Origin: Prosthecobacter vanneervenii
GTDB lineage: Bacteria > Verrucomicrobiota > Verrucomicrobiia > Verrucomicrobiales > Verrucomicrobiaceae
Assembly: GCF_014203095.1 (NCBI RefSeq)
Contig: NZ_JACHIG010000010.1
Location: 124,001-188,000, forward strand
Direction of reading: 5' to 3'
Length of the DNA stretch: 64,000 nucleotides
In this document: positions 8,809-19,651 of the stretch, one piece after another
How positions within the stretch are numbered: the stretch's first letter is position 1
Layout: every line of letters starts with the position of its first letter
Translations under genes and position numbers: made by a program
Notes under the pieces: generated by a model
The model's input: the letters and a program-made list of their open reading frames with translations, nothing else
Told to the model about the DNA's origin: nothing
Database searches by the model: none

Positions 8809-9187
8809 TCACGCCACAGGCAGCGGCCCGGCGGCCACCAGCTTCTTCTGGCGCGAATCCACCGCCAGATTCAGCCCCTCAAGACTGCGTGCTCCGAGCA
8901 GCAGATCGCCTTTTCTCAGCAAAGACGACCTCATCAACGGTGACAGCCTTGTCCACCCGCACCTTGGCAAAGCCCACGCTGCGGGTGATCTGCTGTCCGT
9001 TCGCCATCACAAAGGCCAGATCCTTCTTCTCCCGCTTCACGCCGATCTTTTCCAGCGTGGTCGCAGGCACCCAGGTGGACTCGCTGCCGGTGTCCACAAG
9101 CATCTTCGGGATCGTTGCCGCCTGCTCACGATCCACGACGTTTTCAATCTTGGCTGCGGCACGGCAGATTCCCATGGTGTGAACCAT
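8809..9187 (-). pseudogene. retropepsin-like clan AA aspartic protease, frameshifted
   Basis: From MVHTMGICR (alternative start MGICR at 9175), the frame carries the aspartic protease signature MLVDTGSESTWVP followed by a flap-like MANGQ. After VVFAEK the reading frame breaks at the run of four T (8911-8914, plus strand). In the next frame the expected family C-terminus continues, reading GDLLLLGARSLEGLNLAVD and then KLVAAGPLPVA, with a stop at 8809-8811. Removing one base restores a single protein of about 125 residues. The rest is intact, so this is either a recent mutation or a sequencing error in a homopolymer. Members are single-domain DTG proteases that act as dimers. Confidence 0.7.
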
Positions 9188-9314
9188 GCAAACATGCCTG
9201 TGGTTTGGAAAGCTGATTTCTGCGCAGCGACAAACCCTGCGCATTCCCTGGGCCTGTTTCCCGCGAGGACGCGGAAAACGGCACGCGGGACGCGTGCGCT
9301 CCATGTCCCCAAAT

Positions 9315-9373
9315 GTGCCAAATGCCAGCGCAATTGTGCCACGCTTTGGCACTTTGGCACAGTTTGGCACAAT
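9315..9373. repeat. cluster of TTTGGCAC repeats upstream of dnaK
   Basis: Three direct copies of TTTGGCAC start at 9345, 9353 and 9363, and an inverted copy (GTGCCAAA) lies at 9315-9322. A 9-base inverted repeat, ATTGTGCCA (9333-9341) with TGGCACAAT (9365-9373), encloses them. The rest of the roughly 330-base gap between 9188 and dnaK shows no gene, no CIRCE element and no clear promoter. A regulator-binding array for dnaK is possible but untested. Confidence 0.5.
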
Positions 9374-9520
9374 TTTTGGCTCTGTGTCACTTTTCGAGAT
9401 AGCCGATCAAATCGCTGATTATCAGTGCTTTGCATCTCCAAAACCCCACTTGGCACGGCTCTAGCCAAGGAATAACCACCAAAACCCTCAGTCACACCCT
9501 TTTCCCCCAACCCCAAAACC

Positions 9521-11464
9521 ATGAGCAAAATCCTCGGCATTGACCTCGGCACCACCAACTCCTGCATGGCCGTCCTCGAAGGCGGCAAGGCCACGGTGCT
9601 GGAAAACAGCGAAGGCGCACGCACGACGCCTTCCATCGTCGCCTTCACCAAAAGCGGCGAACGCGTCGTCGGTCAGGCCGCCAAGCGCCAGGCCGTGACC
9701 AACCCCCGCAACACCGTCTTCTCCGTGAAGCGCCTGATGGGCCGCAAGTTTGCTGAACTCACCGAAGCCGACAAGCGCATGCCCTACAAGATCGTGGCCG
9801 CCAGCAACGGCGACGCCCACGTGCAGGTGGAAGTCGGCGGCGAAACCAAGACCTACTCCCCTCAGGAAGTCAGCGCCATGATCCTCTCCAAGCTGAAGGC
9901 CGACGCTGAGGCCAAGCTGGGCGAAACCATCACCGACGCTGTCATCACCGTCCCCGCCTACTTCAATGACTCCCAGCGCAACGCCACCAAGGCTGCTGGT
10001 GAAATCGCCGGCCTGAACGTGCGCCGCATCATCAACGAGCCTACCGCCGCCTCCCTGGCCTACGGCCTCGAAAGCAAGTCCGACGAAAAGATCGCCGTGT
10101 ATGACCTTGGCGGTGGTACCTTCGACATCTCCGTCCTCGAAATCGGCGACGGCGTCTTTGAAGTGCTGGCCACGGACGGCGACACCCACCTGGGTGGTGA
10201 CGACTGGGACAACACGCTGATCACCTGGATCGTCAACGAGTTCAAGAGCGACAGCGGCATCGACCTCAGCGGCCAGCCGGACGCCCTGCAGCGCATCAAG
10301 GAAGAAGCCGAGAAGGCCAAGATCGCCCTCAGCTCCAGCCAGAGCTACGACCTGAACCTGCCCTTCATCACCGCCGACGCCACCGGGCCGAAGCACATCA
10401 TGAAGACCCTCACCCGCGCCAAGATGGAGCAGCTCTGCGACTCCCTCTTTGAGCGCACCATGAAGCCTGTGCGTGACTGCCTGGCCGCCGCCAAGCTGGA
10501 CGCTAGCAAGATCGACGAACTCGTGCTCGTGGGTGGCATGACCCGCATGCCCAAGGTGGTGGAAACCGCCCGCAAGCTGGCCGGCAAAGACCCGCACCAG
10601 GGTGTGAACCCGGACGAAGTGGTGGCCATCGGCGCTGCCATCCAGGGCGGTGTGCTGAAAGGCGACGTGAAGGACGTGCTCCTGCTGGACGTGACCCCGC
10701 TGACGCTCGCCATCGAGACCGCCGGCGGTGTGGCCACCCCGATGATCCCGCGCAACACCACCATTCCGAAGAAGCACAGCCAGACCTTCTCCACCTACAG
10801 CGACAACCAGCCCGGCGTGGAAATCGTGGTCCTGCAGGGCGAGCGCCCGATGTCCCGCGACAACAAGACCCTCGGCACCTTCAAGCTCGACGGCATCCCG
10901 CCGATGCCCCGTGGTGTGCCGCAGATCGAAGTGACCTTTGACATCGACGCCAACGGCATCCTGCACGTCTCCGCCAAGGAAAAGACCACCGGCAAGGAAC
11001 AGCGCATCTCTATCCAGGGCAGCTCCGGCCTCACCCAGGACGAGATCGAGAAGGCCAAGCGCGACGCTGAAGAGCACGCCGAGGAAGACCGCAAGCGCAA
11101 GGAAGGCGTGGAAGTGAAGAACAAGGCCGACAGCCTGAGCTACGAGATCGAGAAGACCCTGAAGGAGTGGGGAGACAAAGTCCCCGCCGAGCAGACCAAG
11201 CCGATCACCGACAAGCTCGCCAGCCTGAAGTCCGCCATCGAAGCGAACGACATCGACCAGATGAAGTCGCAGACGGAGGAGATCGAGAAGCTCTTTGCCG
11301 CCGCTTATCAGGCCGCTGCCGCTGCAGGAGCTGCCGGTGCCCCCGGAGCCGAAGGTGGCATGCCCGACATGGGCGCCGCCGGAGCCTCCGCCTCCGAAGC
11401 CAAGTCCCAGGACAAAGGCAAGGTGGTGGATGCCGACTTCGAAGTCGTGGACAAGGACAAGTAA
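9521..11464 (+). CDS. dnaK: chaperone protein DnaK (Hsp70)
   Basis: This 647-residue Hsp70 has an actin-like ATPase domain starting [10 protein letters not shown] (residues 6-15). Further motifs are [41 protein letters not shown] and LVGGMTRMP. The substrate-binding beta domain begins near [10 protein letters not shown] and the helical lid near [16 protein letters not shown]. The tail is Gly/Ala-rich and ends in VVDKDK. DnaK binds exposed hydrophobic stretches in unfolded proteins, working with DnaJ and GrpE, neither of which is encoded nearby. There is no Shine-Dalgarno sequence before the ATG, only a C/A-rich leader. A TTTGGCAC repeat cluster lies about 150 bases upstream. Confidence 0.98.
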   Translation: MSKILGIDLGTTNSCMAVLEGGKATVLENSEGARTTPSIVAFTKSGERVVGQAAKRQAVTNPRNTVFSVKRLMGRKFAELTEADKRMPYKIVAASNGDAHVQVEVGGETKTYSPQEVSAMILSKLKADAEAKLGETITDAVITVPAYFNDSQRNATKAAGEIAGLNVRRIINEPTAASLAYGLESKSDEKIAVYDLGGGTFDISVLEIGDGVFEVLATDGDTHLGGDDWDNTLITWIVNEFKSDSGIDLSGQPDALQRIKEEAEKAKIALSSSQSYDLNLPFITADATGPKHIMKTLTRAKMEQLCDSLFERTMKPVRDCLAAAKLDASKIDELVLVGGMTRMPKVVETARKLAGKDPHQGVNPDEVVAIGAAIQGGVLKGDVKDVLLLDVTPLTLAIETAGGVATPMIPRNTTIPKKHSQTFSTYSDNQPGVEIVVLQGERPMSRDNKTLGTFKLDGIPPMPRGVPQIEVTFDIDANGILHVSAKEKTTGKEQRISIQGSSGLTQDEIEKAKRDAEEHAEEDRKRKEGVEVKNKADSLSYEIEKTLKEWGDKVPAEQTKPITDKLASLKSAIEANDIDQMKSQTEEIEKLFAAAYQAAAAAGAAGAPGAEGGMPDMGAAGASASEAKSQDKGKVVDADFEVVDKDK

Positions 11465-11539
11465 TCCGACCTCACGCTAACGAACCTCAACTCATCAAGC
11501 TGTTTTGATGTTGTCTCCGAAAGCCAGAATGATTCCCGC

Positions 11540-11572
11540 CTTGGTGGCGAGCCTGTACGGTTCGTCGCCAAG
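11540..11572 (+). other. stem-loop in the dnaK downstream spacer
   Basis: An 11-base stem (11540-11550 with 11562-11572, two G-U wobbles) has an 11-base loop and no T run. It lies between dnaK and the next gene. It could be an mRNA processing or stability element; a terminator is less likely. Confidence 0.3.
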
Positions 11573-11638
11573 CGGCGTTCTGTCTTTCCCCCCCAGCACA
11601 TCTGTGGGTGCCAAATTCAACCTCAACCCACTTTCCCG

Positions 11639-12223
11639 ATGAGTCTCGAAGCCCTCAAAGAACTGTCTGCACTCGATGGAGAGGCCAAGGCCCTGCTCCA
11701 GCGTCATGACGAGCAGCTGCTCGCCATGCGCAGGCGGTTTCTGCACCAGATCGTGGAGTGCTTTGCCATGACGACGGAAGCGGAGGGTTTCATCATCAAA
11801 CGCGATCCCATGGGTGCCAGTGCCCGCCTCTCCGAGACGGAGCTGGCGATCAGCTGCACGGACCCCTCCCACATCCTGGTGGACTCCCAGGCCAAGTACA
11901 CGGTGACCTGCTCCCTGGCCCCGAACCACGCCTACGGCATCCTGCTGTGCCGCCAGCCGATGGTGCAGTTTGCCAACCAGAGCTCCGACACGAACGACCA
12001 GATCACCAACAAGAAGCTGGAGATCGAGTACCTGAAGTCCCTGATCAGCAGCCATGCGGCGGACCAGTGGTATGTCATGGGCCGCCTGGAAAACCCCAAC
12101 GAGCTGCGCGGCATGACCGGCCTGCTGGGCGCACCGTATGAATCCTTCACGACCTTTGACCAGGCGGTGAAGACCGCTCTGCGTGAAATCTCCAACGCTG
12201 CCATAGCCCCACGCGCCCAATGA
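11639..12223 (+). CDS. hypothetical protein between dnaK and groES
   Basis: This soluble 194-residue protein has no signal peptide or membrane segment. It starts with a charged helix (about 1-45, ELSALDGEAKALLQRHDEQ), followed by a mixed alpha/beta region and a final helix. I do not recognise the family. It begins 175 bases after dnaK, and its last codon overlaps the next gene by four bases (ATGA), so the two are translationally coupled. Its place in a dnaK-groESL chaperone cluster suggests a possible link to protein folding or stress, but no motif supports a specific role. Confidence 0.75.
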   Translation: MSLEALKELSALDGEAKALLQRHDEQLLAMRRRFLHQIVECFAMTTEAEGFIIKRDPMGASARLSETELAISCTDPSHILVDSQAKYTVTCSLAPNHAYGILLCRQPMVQFANQSSDTNDQITNKKLEIEYLKSLISSHAADQWYVMGRLENPNELRGMTGLLGAPYESFTTFDQAVKTALREISNAAIAPRAQ

Positions 12224-12822
12224 AAACCAGCCCACTGCCCCTCGTCGCAGCGCTGGCCCTCAGCGCCTGCGGCAAATCCGAAGCCCCCAAGACAGCCGCC
12301 CCTGCGCCTGCGGCCAAGCCTGCTGTCAGTGAGGCGCAGCTTCAGTCCGAGATCTCCAGCGCACTGACACCCGAGCCCGCGAAGGCGACGGGTGACGAGG
12401 CGCTCAAGGCCGAGGCTGACGAGATCATTTCCCGCCACCCCGGCAAGACCGCCACCGAACTGCTGAACACCCCGGAGGTGAAGGACAAGCTGGCCGCCGC
12501 CATGAAGAAGCTGGCCGTTGATCCCGTGCTGATGAAGCGCGTGAATTCCACCGTGGAGCTGGCCGCCCAGGTCAAAGGCCTGGAAGGCGCTGCCAAGCTG
12601 GACCTGGACATGAAGGGCTATGACCGCAGCCGCACCTCCCGCATGCTGCAGTCCGTGCTCTCCGAGCAGCCAGGACGCATCGTCGATTTCCTCGTCTCCG
12701 AGATCGGAGAAGCCACCCCGGACATCAGCTACGGCGGCCTGGACCGCGCGCCGAACGGAGTGGCGATCGTACCCAACACCCTTCCCGCAGCCTCGACTGC
12801 GCCCCCCAGCGACCCCGAATGA
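12220..12822 (+). CDS. predicted lipoprotein between dnaK and groES
   Basis: This 200-residue protein opens with a short lipoprotein signal (lipobox LSAC, lipidated Cys 17). A Pro/Ala-rich linker follows, then a largely helical domain with no recognised family. The start overlaps the stop of the previous gene (ATGA), so they form an operon. The groES start lies 107 bases further on. A lipoprotein within a cytosolic chaperone cluster is unexpected and may reflect simple adjacency rather than shared function. Confidence 0.75.
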   Translation: MKTSPLPLVAALALSACGKSEAPKTAAPAPAAKPAVSEAQLQSEISSALTPEPAKATGDEALKAEADEIISRHPGKTATELLNTPEVKDKLAAAMKKLAVDPVLMKRVNSTVELAAQVKGLEGAAKLDLDMKGYDRSRTSRMLQSVLSEQPGRIVDFLVSEIGEATPDISYGGLDRAPNGVAIVPNTLPAASTAPPSDPE

Positions 12823-12929
12823 ATTTCCGCCCGGCCAGCCGGCACACCCAACCGTGTGACAGCAGGCCGGGCAGACAACCCGAAACCAAACCAGAACCGC
12901 AAACCCTAAAAGCATAAAGCAGACCAACT

Positions 12930-13226
12930 ATGGCCAACTCCATCACACCCCTCGGACGCCGTGTCCTCGTGAAGCGCTCCAGCAGCGAAGAAAAGACCGC
13001 TGGCGGCATCTTCCTTCCTGACACCGCCAAAGAAAAGCCGCAGGAGGCCGAAGTGCTCGCCCTCGGCACCGGCAAGGATGACGAAGGCAAAGACGTCTCC
13101 ACCCTCTTCACCGTGAAGAAGGGCGACAAGGTCCTCATCTCCAAGTACGGCGGCACGGAAGTGAAGCTCAACGGCGAAGACGTCCTCATCATCAACGAGA
13201 CCGACATCCTCGGCATCATCGGCTAA
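12930..13226 (+). CDS. groS: co-chaperonin GroES
   Basis: This 98-residue Hsp10 caps the GroEL ring. The hallmark start [12 protein letters not shown], the mobile loop ([20 protein letters not shown]) and the C-terminal DILGIIG strand are all present. It is followed 43 bases later by groL in the usual operon order. No CIRCE inverted repeat is visible in the 107-base upstream gap, so HrcA control cannot be supported from the sequence. No Shine-Dalgarno sequence precedes the ATG. Confidence 0.97.
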   Translation: MANSITPLGRRVLVKRSSSEEKTAGGIFLPDTAKEKPQEAEVLALGTGKDDEGKDVSTLFTVKKGDKVLISKYGGTEVKLNGEDVLIINETDILGIIG

Positions 13227-13263
13227 TCCCCTCCACAAACCCATCCTCAAACCCACCTCTTAA

Positions 13264-14892
<1,629 letters not shown>

Positions 14893-15217
14893 TCTTCGTC
14901 GGGACATTCCTGTCCCTTCATCCCTTTTGAACCGTCGGGTGACCCAACCCACCCGGCGGCTCAGAAAACCCAAAACCCCCACCGCGGCCCGGAAGCAATT
15001 CCGGGCCGCATTTTTTTGCAGGCTGGAACGCAGGCGAATACCAGAAGATGCTCGAAAGCGGCAGCTTCGCTCCCTCCTCCACTTTGGTCTTCCTTCCGCA
15101 GGCTTTCAGCCTAGGCCGCATTCAAAAGCCTGCTCACGGAATTTGGGACACCGTTTGAATAACATCCGAGGCTAAGGCATCTTAAAGCGTCCTGTCTGCT
15201 CTCCACGCTCTCCTCTC
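14893..15217. other. intergenic region after groL
   Basis: This 325-base gap holds the groL terminator. No gene, repeat or clear promoter is visible in the remainder. Confidence 0.6.
14984..15017 (+). terminator. Rho-independent terminator of groESL
   Basis: A perfect 11-base GC-rich stem (14984-14994 with 14999-15009) is closed by a GCAA tetraloop (GNRA type). It is followed by seven T residues at 15011-15017. Confidence 0.95.
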
Positions 15218-15727
15218 ATGAACATCCCACAAATCCTCCGCCGCCTCTCCGTTCTCGCTGTTGCGTTCACTTTGGCCAGCTGTGCCACGCGCACGCCGAA
15301 TGCCGTTTACGTCACGCCTCTCACGGCGGCCATCGCGCAAGGCGACCGCGTAAGCACCACTGTCTCCACCACGGACGCACGCATGCCTGAAGCAGACCGC
15401 GCGGTGCTGGCAGACAGGATCACCCAGGATGTGATGGCGCTGGCGCAGCCCGGCTCCGGCATCGCCCATCGTTATCTGCTGGAGGTGAACATCACCCGTT
15501 ATGCCCGTGGCAATGGTCTGGTGCGCACGGCCTTGCCGGGCATGGGGCAGATCCAGCTGGATGGCGTGGTGTCCGTCTATCGCATGCCGAAGCGCGAAAA
15601 GGTGGGCGAGTTCATCATCAACAAGTCCTTCATGATCGGCGGCCTTTACGGTGTGTCGGTGAACATGAACACGATCGCCAACACCTTTGCGCAGGCTGTA
15701 GCCAAGACTGTGTGCCAGGTGCGCTGA
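15218..15727 (+). CDS. predicted lipoprotein, DUF4410-like
   Basis: This 169-residue protein has a signal peptide ending in lipobox LASC (Cys 22). The mature domain resembles DUF4410-type lipoproteins: an early region with alternating strands and RVSTTVSTTDARMPEADR, a middle with LLEVNITRYARGNG and a C-terminal FAQAVAKTVCQVR helix. Such proteins are thought to sit in the outer membrane, and their function is unknown. It is a single-gene unit closed by its own terminator. Confidence 0.7.
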   Translation: MNIPQILRRLSVLAVAFTLASCATRTPNAVYVTPLTAAIAQGDRVSTTVSTTDARMPEADRAVLADRITQDVMALAQPGSGIAHRYLLEVNITRYARGNGLVRTALPGMGQIQLDGVVSVYRMPKREKVGEFIINKSFMIGGLYGVSVNMNTIANTFAQAVAKTVCQVR

Positions 15728-15757
15728 GTGCTCATCCTGCATCTTCAAAACCACAGG

Positions 15758-15785
15758 CGGCCTGGAGGAAACTCCGGGCCGTTTT
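15758..15785 (+). terminator. Rho-independent terminator
   Basis: A ten-base stem (15758-15767 with 15772-15781, one G-U pair) has a GAAA tetraloop and is followed by TTTT, 31 bases after the lipoprotein stop. Confidence 0.9.
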
Positions 15786-15844
15786 GTTTGCCTGCGGGCT
15801 TGTGCTGACAATGGCGTGAAGAAGCCGACGCCGCGTGCGTTCCC

Positions 15845-17224
15845 ATGCTCCCAGCCATGTTCCGCTCTCTCATTCTGCTCCTCACCGCCTGCGCTTTCTC
15901 CCTTTCCGCTTCTGCGGCGCAGAAACCAAACATCATCTTCATCCTCAGCGACGACCTGGCGCAGGGAGACCTGGGCTGCTATGGCCAGAAGCTGATCCAG
16001 ACGCCGAATCTGGACCGCATGGCGAAAGAAGGCACGCGCTACCTGCAGGGCTACTGCGGCACCAGCGTGTGCGCCCCTTCGCGCTCCTGCCTCATGACGG
16101 GCCTGCACACCGGCCACTGCCCGATCCGTGCGAACCGCGAGATCGGCAAGGAAGGACAGAAGCCGCTGCCTGCGGGCACGATCACTGTGGCGCAGATCCT
16201 CCACGATGCGGGCTACGCCACCGCCTGCATGGGCAAGTGGGGCATGGGCATGTTCGACACCACGGGCAGCCCGCTGAAGCTGGGATTTGACCACTTTTAC
16301 GGCTACAACTGCCAGCGCCACGCGCACAGCTACTTCCCCACCTATCTCTACAACGACGACAAGCCCTTCAACCTGCCCGGCAACACCGGCAAGGGCGTGG
16401 GCCAGACCTATGCGCAGCAGCTCATCTCTGATGAAGTGGTGCGCTGGGTACGCGAGCATAAAGGCGGCCCCTTCTTCCTCTACTTCTCCATCACGCTGCC
16501 GCATGGAAGCTTTGAGATCGACGACCAGGGCATCTACAAGGACAAGCCGTGGACCGAGCTGCAGAAGAACTATGCGGCGATGGTCACGCGCCTGGACAGC
16601 GATGTGGGCCGGCTGCTGGCCACGCTAAAGGAGTGCGGCATTGATGACAACACGCTGGTGATGACCGCTGGCGACAATGGCTCCTCGTTTGATCCCACCT
16701 CAGAAATGGGCAGGATCTTTGACCAAGCCTCCAACGGTCTGCGCGGCTACAAGCGCGGCCTGTATGAAGGAGCGCTGAGGCAGGCCGCCCTGGCGCGCTG
16801 GCCCGGCCAAGTGCCCGCCGGACGTGTGACGGACGAGCCCTGGGCCTTCTGGGACTTCCTGCCTACCGCCGCCGAGCTGGCTGGTGCCAAGATCCCCGAA
16901 GGCTGCAAACCGGACGGCTTCTCTCTCGTGTCCTTTCTCAAAGGCGGTCCGGCTCCCAAGCGCGACCATTTCTACTGGGAGCTGCACGAGGCTGCCTCGC
17001 TGCAGGCCGTGCGCTGGGGCGACTGGAAAGCCGTGCGCAACGGACCGGAGACACCCATCGAAATCTATGACCTCAAGACCGATGCTGCCGAGGCACATGA
17101 TCTGGCCAAAGAGCGTCCCGATCTGGTGGCCAAGGCCGAAGAGCTCATGACATCCTCCCGCACCGCCGACCCCGACTGGCCGCTGGTGCAGAAAAGGGCG
17201 GGGAAGGGGAAGAAGAAACCCTGA
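15845..17224 (+). CDS. exported S1-family sulfatase (arylsulfatase type)
   Basis: This 459-residue enzyme has a Sec signal peptide (to about SASA-AQ); the second methionine (MFRSL, 15857) is an equally good start. The metal-binding motif [19 protein letters not shown] is followed by the sulfatase signature CAPSR (76-80) and MTGLHTGH. Cys 76 is the residue converted to formylglycine by a maturase, which is not encoded here. Later motifs are GKWGMG and TAGDNG. The family hydrolyses sulfate esters, often on sulfated polysaccharides, in the periplasm. The substrate cannot be told. The C-terminus is rich in Lys and Gly. Confidence 0.93.
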   Translation: MLPAMFRSLILLLTACAFSLSASAAQKPNIIFILSDDLAQGDLGCYGQKLIQTPNLDRMAKEGTRYLQGYCGTSVCAPSRSCLMTGLHTGHCPIRANREIGKEGQKPLPAGTITVAQILHDAGYATACMGKWGMGMFDTTGSPLKLGFDHFYGYNCQRHAHSYFPTYLYNDDKPFNLPGNTGKGVGQTYAQQLISDEVVRWVREHKGGPFFLYFSITLPHGSFEIDDQGIYKDKPWTELQKNYAAMVTRLDSDVGRLLATLKECGIDDNTLVMTAGDNGSSFDPTSEMGRIFDQASNGLRGYKRGLYEGALRQAALARWPGQVPAGRVTDEPWAFWDFLPTAAELAGAKIPEGCKPDGFSLVSFLKGGPAPKRDHFYWELHEAASLQAVRWGDWKAVRNGPETPIEIYDLKTDAAEAHDLAKERPDLVAKAEELMTSSRTADPDWPLVQKRAGKGKKKP

Positions 17225-17351
17225 ACCTATATTTAAAATACGATAAAATTTAAATTTTAGAGTGTCAAAAACGGTATATTTTGAAATTCCGTGAGATTGA
17301 GAGTGAAGAGGGCTTGATAATCTATGAAATTTTTAATAGGTTTAGACCTGC
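17225..17351. other. sharply AT-rich intergenic segment
   Basis: This 127-base spacer is strikingly AT-rich between GC-rich genes and includes the 14-base palindrome AAAATTTAAATTTT near 17247. It probably holds the promoter of the next gene or a nucleoid-protein binding patch. No certain hexamers were assigned. Confidence 0.45.
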
Positions 17352-17828
17352 ATGAGCTTTCCATCGTCCCACGCCACTCTGCCGCCTCCTGGCCTGCCTG
17401 CTCATTCCGACGAACTTTTTGCCAATGAGCTGACAGCGCTGGCACAGGAAATTCAGCGCACCCGCGAATGGTTTAATCACCAGCTGGATGCTCAACTCGC
17501 CCGCCTTAAAAAACTCTGCGCTGCAACCAGGACTGAAGAGGCTGCCGCTGGCCTGTCCACAGCCATGCTGTTTCAAGAGCCGCACCCTGAGCTGCTGCTG
17601 ACTGCCAGCAGCGCCCCCGCCCATGAGGCCCAGGCCACGGTCATGCCTCCACCTGCGCCCAGAACAGTGCCTGTCATTCCACAGACCTTTGTGCTGCAGC
17701 CCACGCTGACAGCCTCTCTGGATCCAGAGCTGGAGCAGGCCACGCTGCACGAGCTGAACAATGCTCTTTCACGCGCCTTTGCGGAGATCTCCGCACGCGG
17801 TGGCATGCTGGACCGCGAAGCCTGCTAA
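17352..17828 (+). CDS. hypothetical protein
   Basis: This 158-residue protein has no signal peptide. An amphipathic helix (about 22-60, with LTALAQEIQRTREW) leads into a Pro/Ala-rich central linker and a short C-terminal helix (LEQATLHELNNALSRAFAE). No family is recognised. The gene follows an AT-rich spacer and precedes a Gfo/Idh/MocA gene by 80 bases. The clean start and codon use like its neighbours support a real gene. Confidence 0.6.
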   Translation: MSFPSSHATLPPPGLPAHSDELFANELTALAQEIQRTREWFNHQLDAQLARLKKLCAATRTEEAAAGLSTAMLFQEPHPELLLTASSAPAHEAQATVMPPPAPRTVPVIPQTFVLQPTLTASLDPELEQATLHELNNALSRAFAEISARGGMLDREAC

Positions 17829-17908
17829 ACAGAAGCAGGTAACAACAAGACTGGTGCAAGATTCTTCGGCAAGCTATGCTGCTGAGGCAACGTACAAAAG
17901 TGCTCCTC

Positions 17909-19420
17909 ATGAATACCATTATAACCGACCCTCTCGAAGCGTCCCGCCGCGAATTTCTCAAAACCACCACGAAGACAGTCGCCGGTCTGTCTGTTCTCTC
18001 CGGCATCAACCTTCCTTTCGTGCACGCCGCTGGCAGTGATGAAATCCGCACGGCCCTCATCGGCTGCGGTGGCCGCGGCACCGGCGCTGCGAGCAATGCG
18101 ATGGGCGTGCAGTCCCGCGTGACCCGCCTCGTGGCGATGGCAGATGTTTCCAAAGACCGCCTCGACGCCAGCTTTGAAGGCCTTTCCAAAAAGCACCCGG
18201 ACCGCATGTCCGTGTCTGAAGATTCCAAGTTCATCGGCTTTGACGCCTACAAGCACGCCATCGACACCCTGCGCAAAGGAGACGTGGCCATCTTCACCAC
18301 GCCAGTGGCCTTCCGCTGGGTGCACTTCAAGTACGCCATCGAGAAGGGCGTGAACATCTTCATGGAAAAGCCGATCTGCACCGACGGCCCCACCGCACGC
18401 CGCCTGCTGGCGCTAAATGAAGAAGCCAAGAAGAAGAATCTGAAAGTCGGCGTCGGTCTCATGTGCCGCCACTGCCGCGTGCGTGGCGAGCTCTTCAACC
18501 GCATCCAGGACGGCGAAATCGGCGATCTCATGCTCATGCGCGCCTACCGCATGCAGGGCGTGATCGGCAGCGTGTTCACCCCGCGCCGTGATGTGACCCG
18601 CAATCCGAACGAGCTGCTCTGGCAGATCAAAAACTTCCACAGCTTCCTCTGGGCCTCCGGCGGCGGCTTCAGCGACTTCAACATCCACAACATCGACGAG
18701 GCCTGCTGGATGAAGAACGACTGGCCGGTGGAAGTGCAGGCCAGCGGCGGCCGCAGCGACCGTGGCGACAATGTGGACCAGAACTTTGACCACTACTCCT
18801 GCGAGTACACCTTCAAGGACGGCGCCAAGCTCTACCTGGAAGGCCGCACCGCACTGAACACGCACACGCAGTTTGCCACCCAGGTGCATGGCACCAAGGG
18901 CAGCGCCATCGTCTCCACCGCCGGCCACTTCCCCTCCAAGGCCATGACCTTCAAGGGCCAGAACATGGTGCGCTCCAACATCATCTGGCGCGGCAAGCAG
19001 CCTGAGCCCAATCCGTATGACCTGGAGTGGCAGGACCTCATCGAGGCCATCATCAAGGACAAGCCCTACAATGAAGTGGAGCGCGGCATCAAGTCCAGCG
19101 TAACCACCGCCATGGGCCGCGCCGCCGCACACACCGGCCAAGTCGTGCGCTACAACGACTACATCAACAGCGCGTTCGAATTCTCTCCGAACGTGGATCA
19201 GCTCACGCTCGACGGCCCGCCGCCGCTCGTGGCCGACAAGGATGGCAACTATCCCTTCCCGAAAGCCGGTCAGTTCAAGGACCGCGAGTACGCCATGGAG
19301 CCGCAGGCCAATCCCTTCCCGCTCATCCAGTTCCCGCCGGAAGCCGCCCCCGAACCTCTCTCCCCGCCGGAGCGCCCCAAAAAGCCCGCTGCGAAGAAGC
19401 CGGAAGCCAAGAAGGCCTAA
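17909..19420 (+). CDS. Tat-exported Gfo/Idh/MocA-family oxidoreductase
   Basis: The start at MNTIITDPL was chosen because it puts a twin-arginine signal, SRREFLK (residues 12-18), near the N-terminus. The 503-residue protein then has a Rossmann fold with ALIGCGGRGTG and the family motif MEKPICTD, followed by the substrate domain with GGGFSDFNIHNIDEACW. Such enzymes use NAD(P) to oxidise or rearrange sugars, inositols or their derivatives. Tat export implies that it folds with its cofactor before reaching the periplasm. A Lys/Pro/Ala-rich tail ends the protein. The substrate is unknown. Confidence 0.9.
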   Translation: MNTIITDPLEASRREFLKTTTKTVAGLSVLSGINLPFVHAAGSDEIRTALIGCGGRGTGAASNAMGVQSRVTRLVAMADVSKDRLDASFEGLSKKHPDRMSVSEDSKFIGFDAYKHAIDTLRKGDVAIFTTPVAFRWVHFKYAIEKGVNIFMEKPICTDGPTARRLLALNEEAKKKNLKVGVGLMCRHCRVRGELFNRIQDGEIGDLMLMRAYRMQGVIGSVFTPRRDVTRNPNELLWQIKNFHSFLWASGGGFSDFNIHNIDEACWMKNDWPVEVQASGGRSDRGDNVDQNFDHYSCEYTFKDGAKLYLEGRTALNTHTQFATQVHGTKGSAIVSTAGHFPSKAMTFKGQNMVRSNIIWRGKQPEPNPYDLEWQDLIEAIIKDKPYNEVERGIKSSVTTAMGRAAAHTGQVVRYNDYINSAFEFSPNVDQLTLDGPPPLVADKDGNYPFPKAGQFKDREYAMEPQANPFPLIQFPPEAAPEPLSPPERPKKPAAKKPEAKKA

Positions 19421-19444
19421 AGCTCAAGTACCCACTGTCCACCC

Positions 19445-19477
19445 AACCGCCGCCCCTCACCGGGCGGCGGTTTTTTT
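19445..19477 (+). terminator. Rho-independent terminator
   Basis: An 11-base perfect GC-rich stem (19445-19455 with 19462-19472) has a six-base loop. Seven T residues overlap the stem end at 19471-19477. Confidence 0.93.
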
Positions 19478-19651
19478 GTGCCCTACAATGAGCGTGACGA
19501 CACTGCGAGGACGGCTGAGCGGCACCTGTCCGCTGAGTGAAGACAACAGCCCCGCCCCCTGCTAAATGTTTTACCATGCCTAAACACTGCTTGGGATTCA
19601 TTTAAGCGCCCATTTAGAGGAGGAACTCAGACTGCGCCTTAGGGTACCTGC

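Noticed and set aside
9315..9373. TTTGGCAC repeats as a CRISPR array
   Set aside because: The units are 8 bases with 0-2 base spacing and mixed orientation, unlike CRISPR repeats and spacers; no cas gene is present.
12823..12929. Search for a CIRCE element before groES
   Set aside because: No TTAGCACTC-N9-GAGTGCTAA-like inverted repeat is present here or before dnaK.
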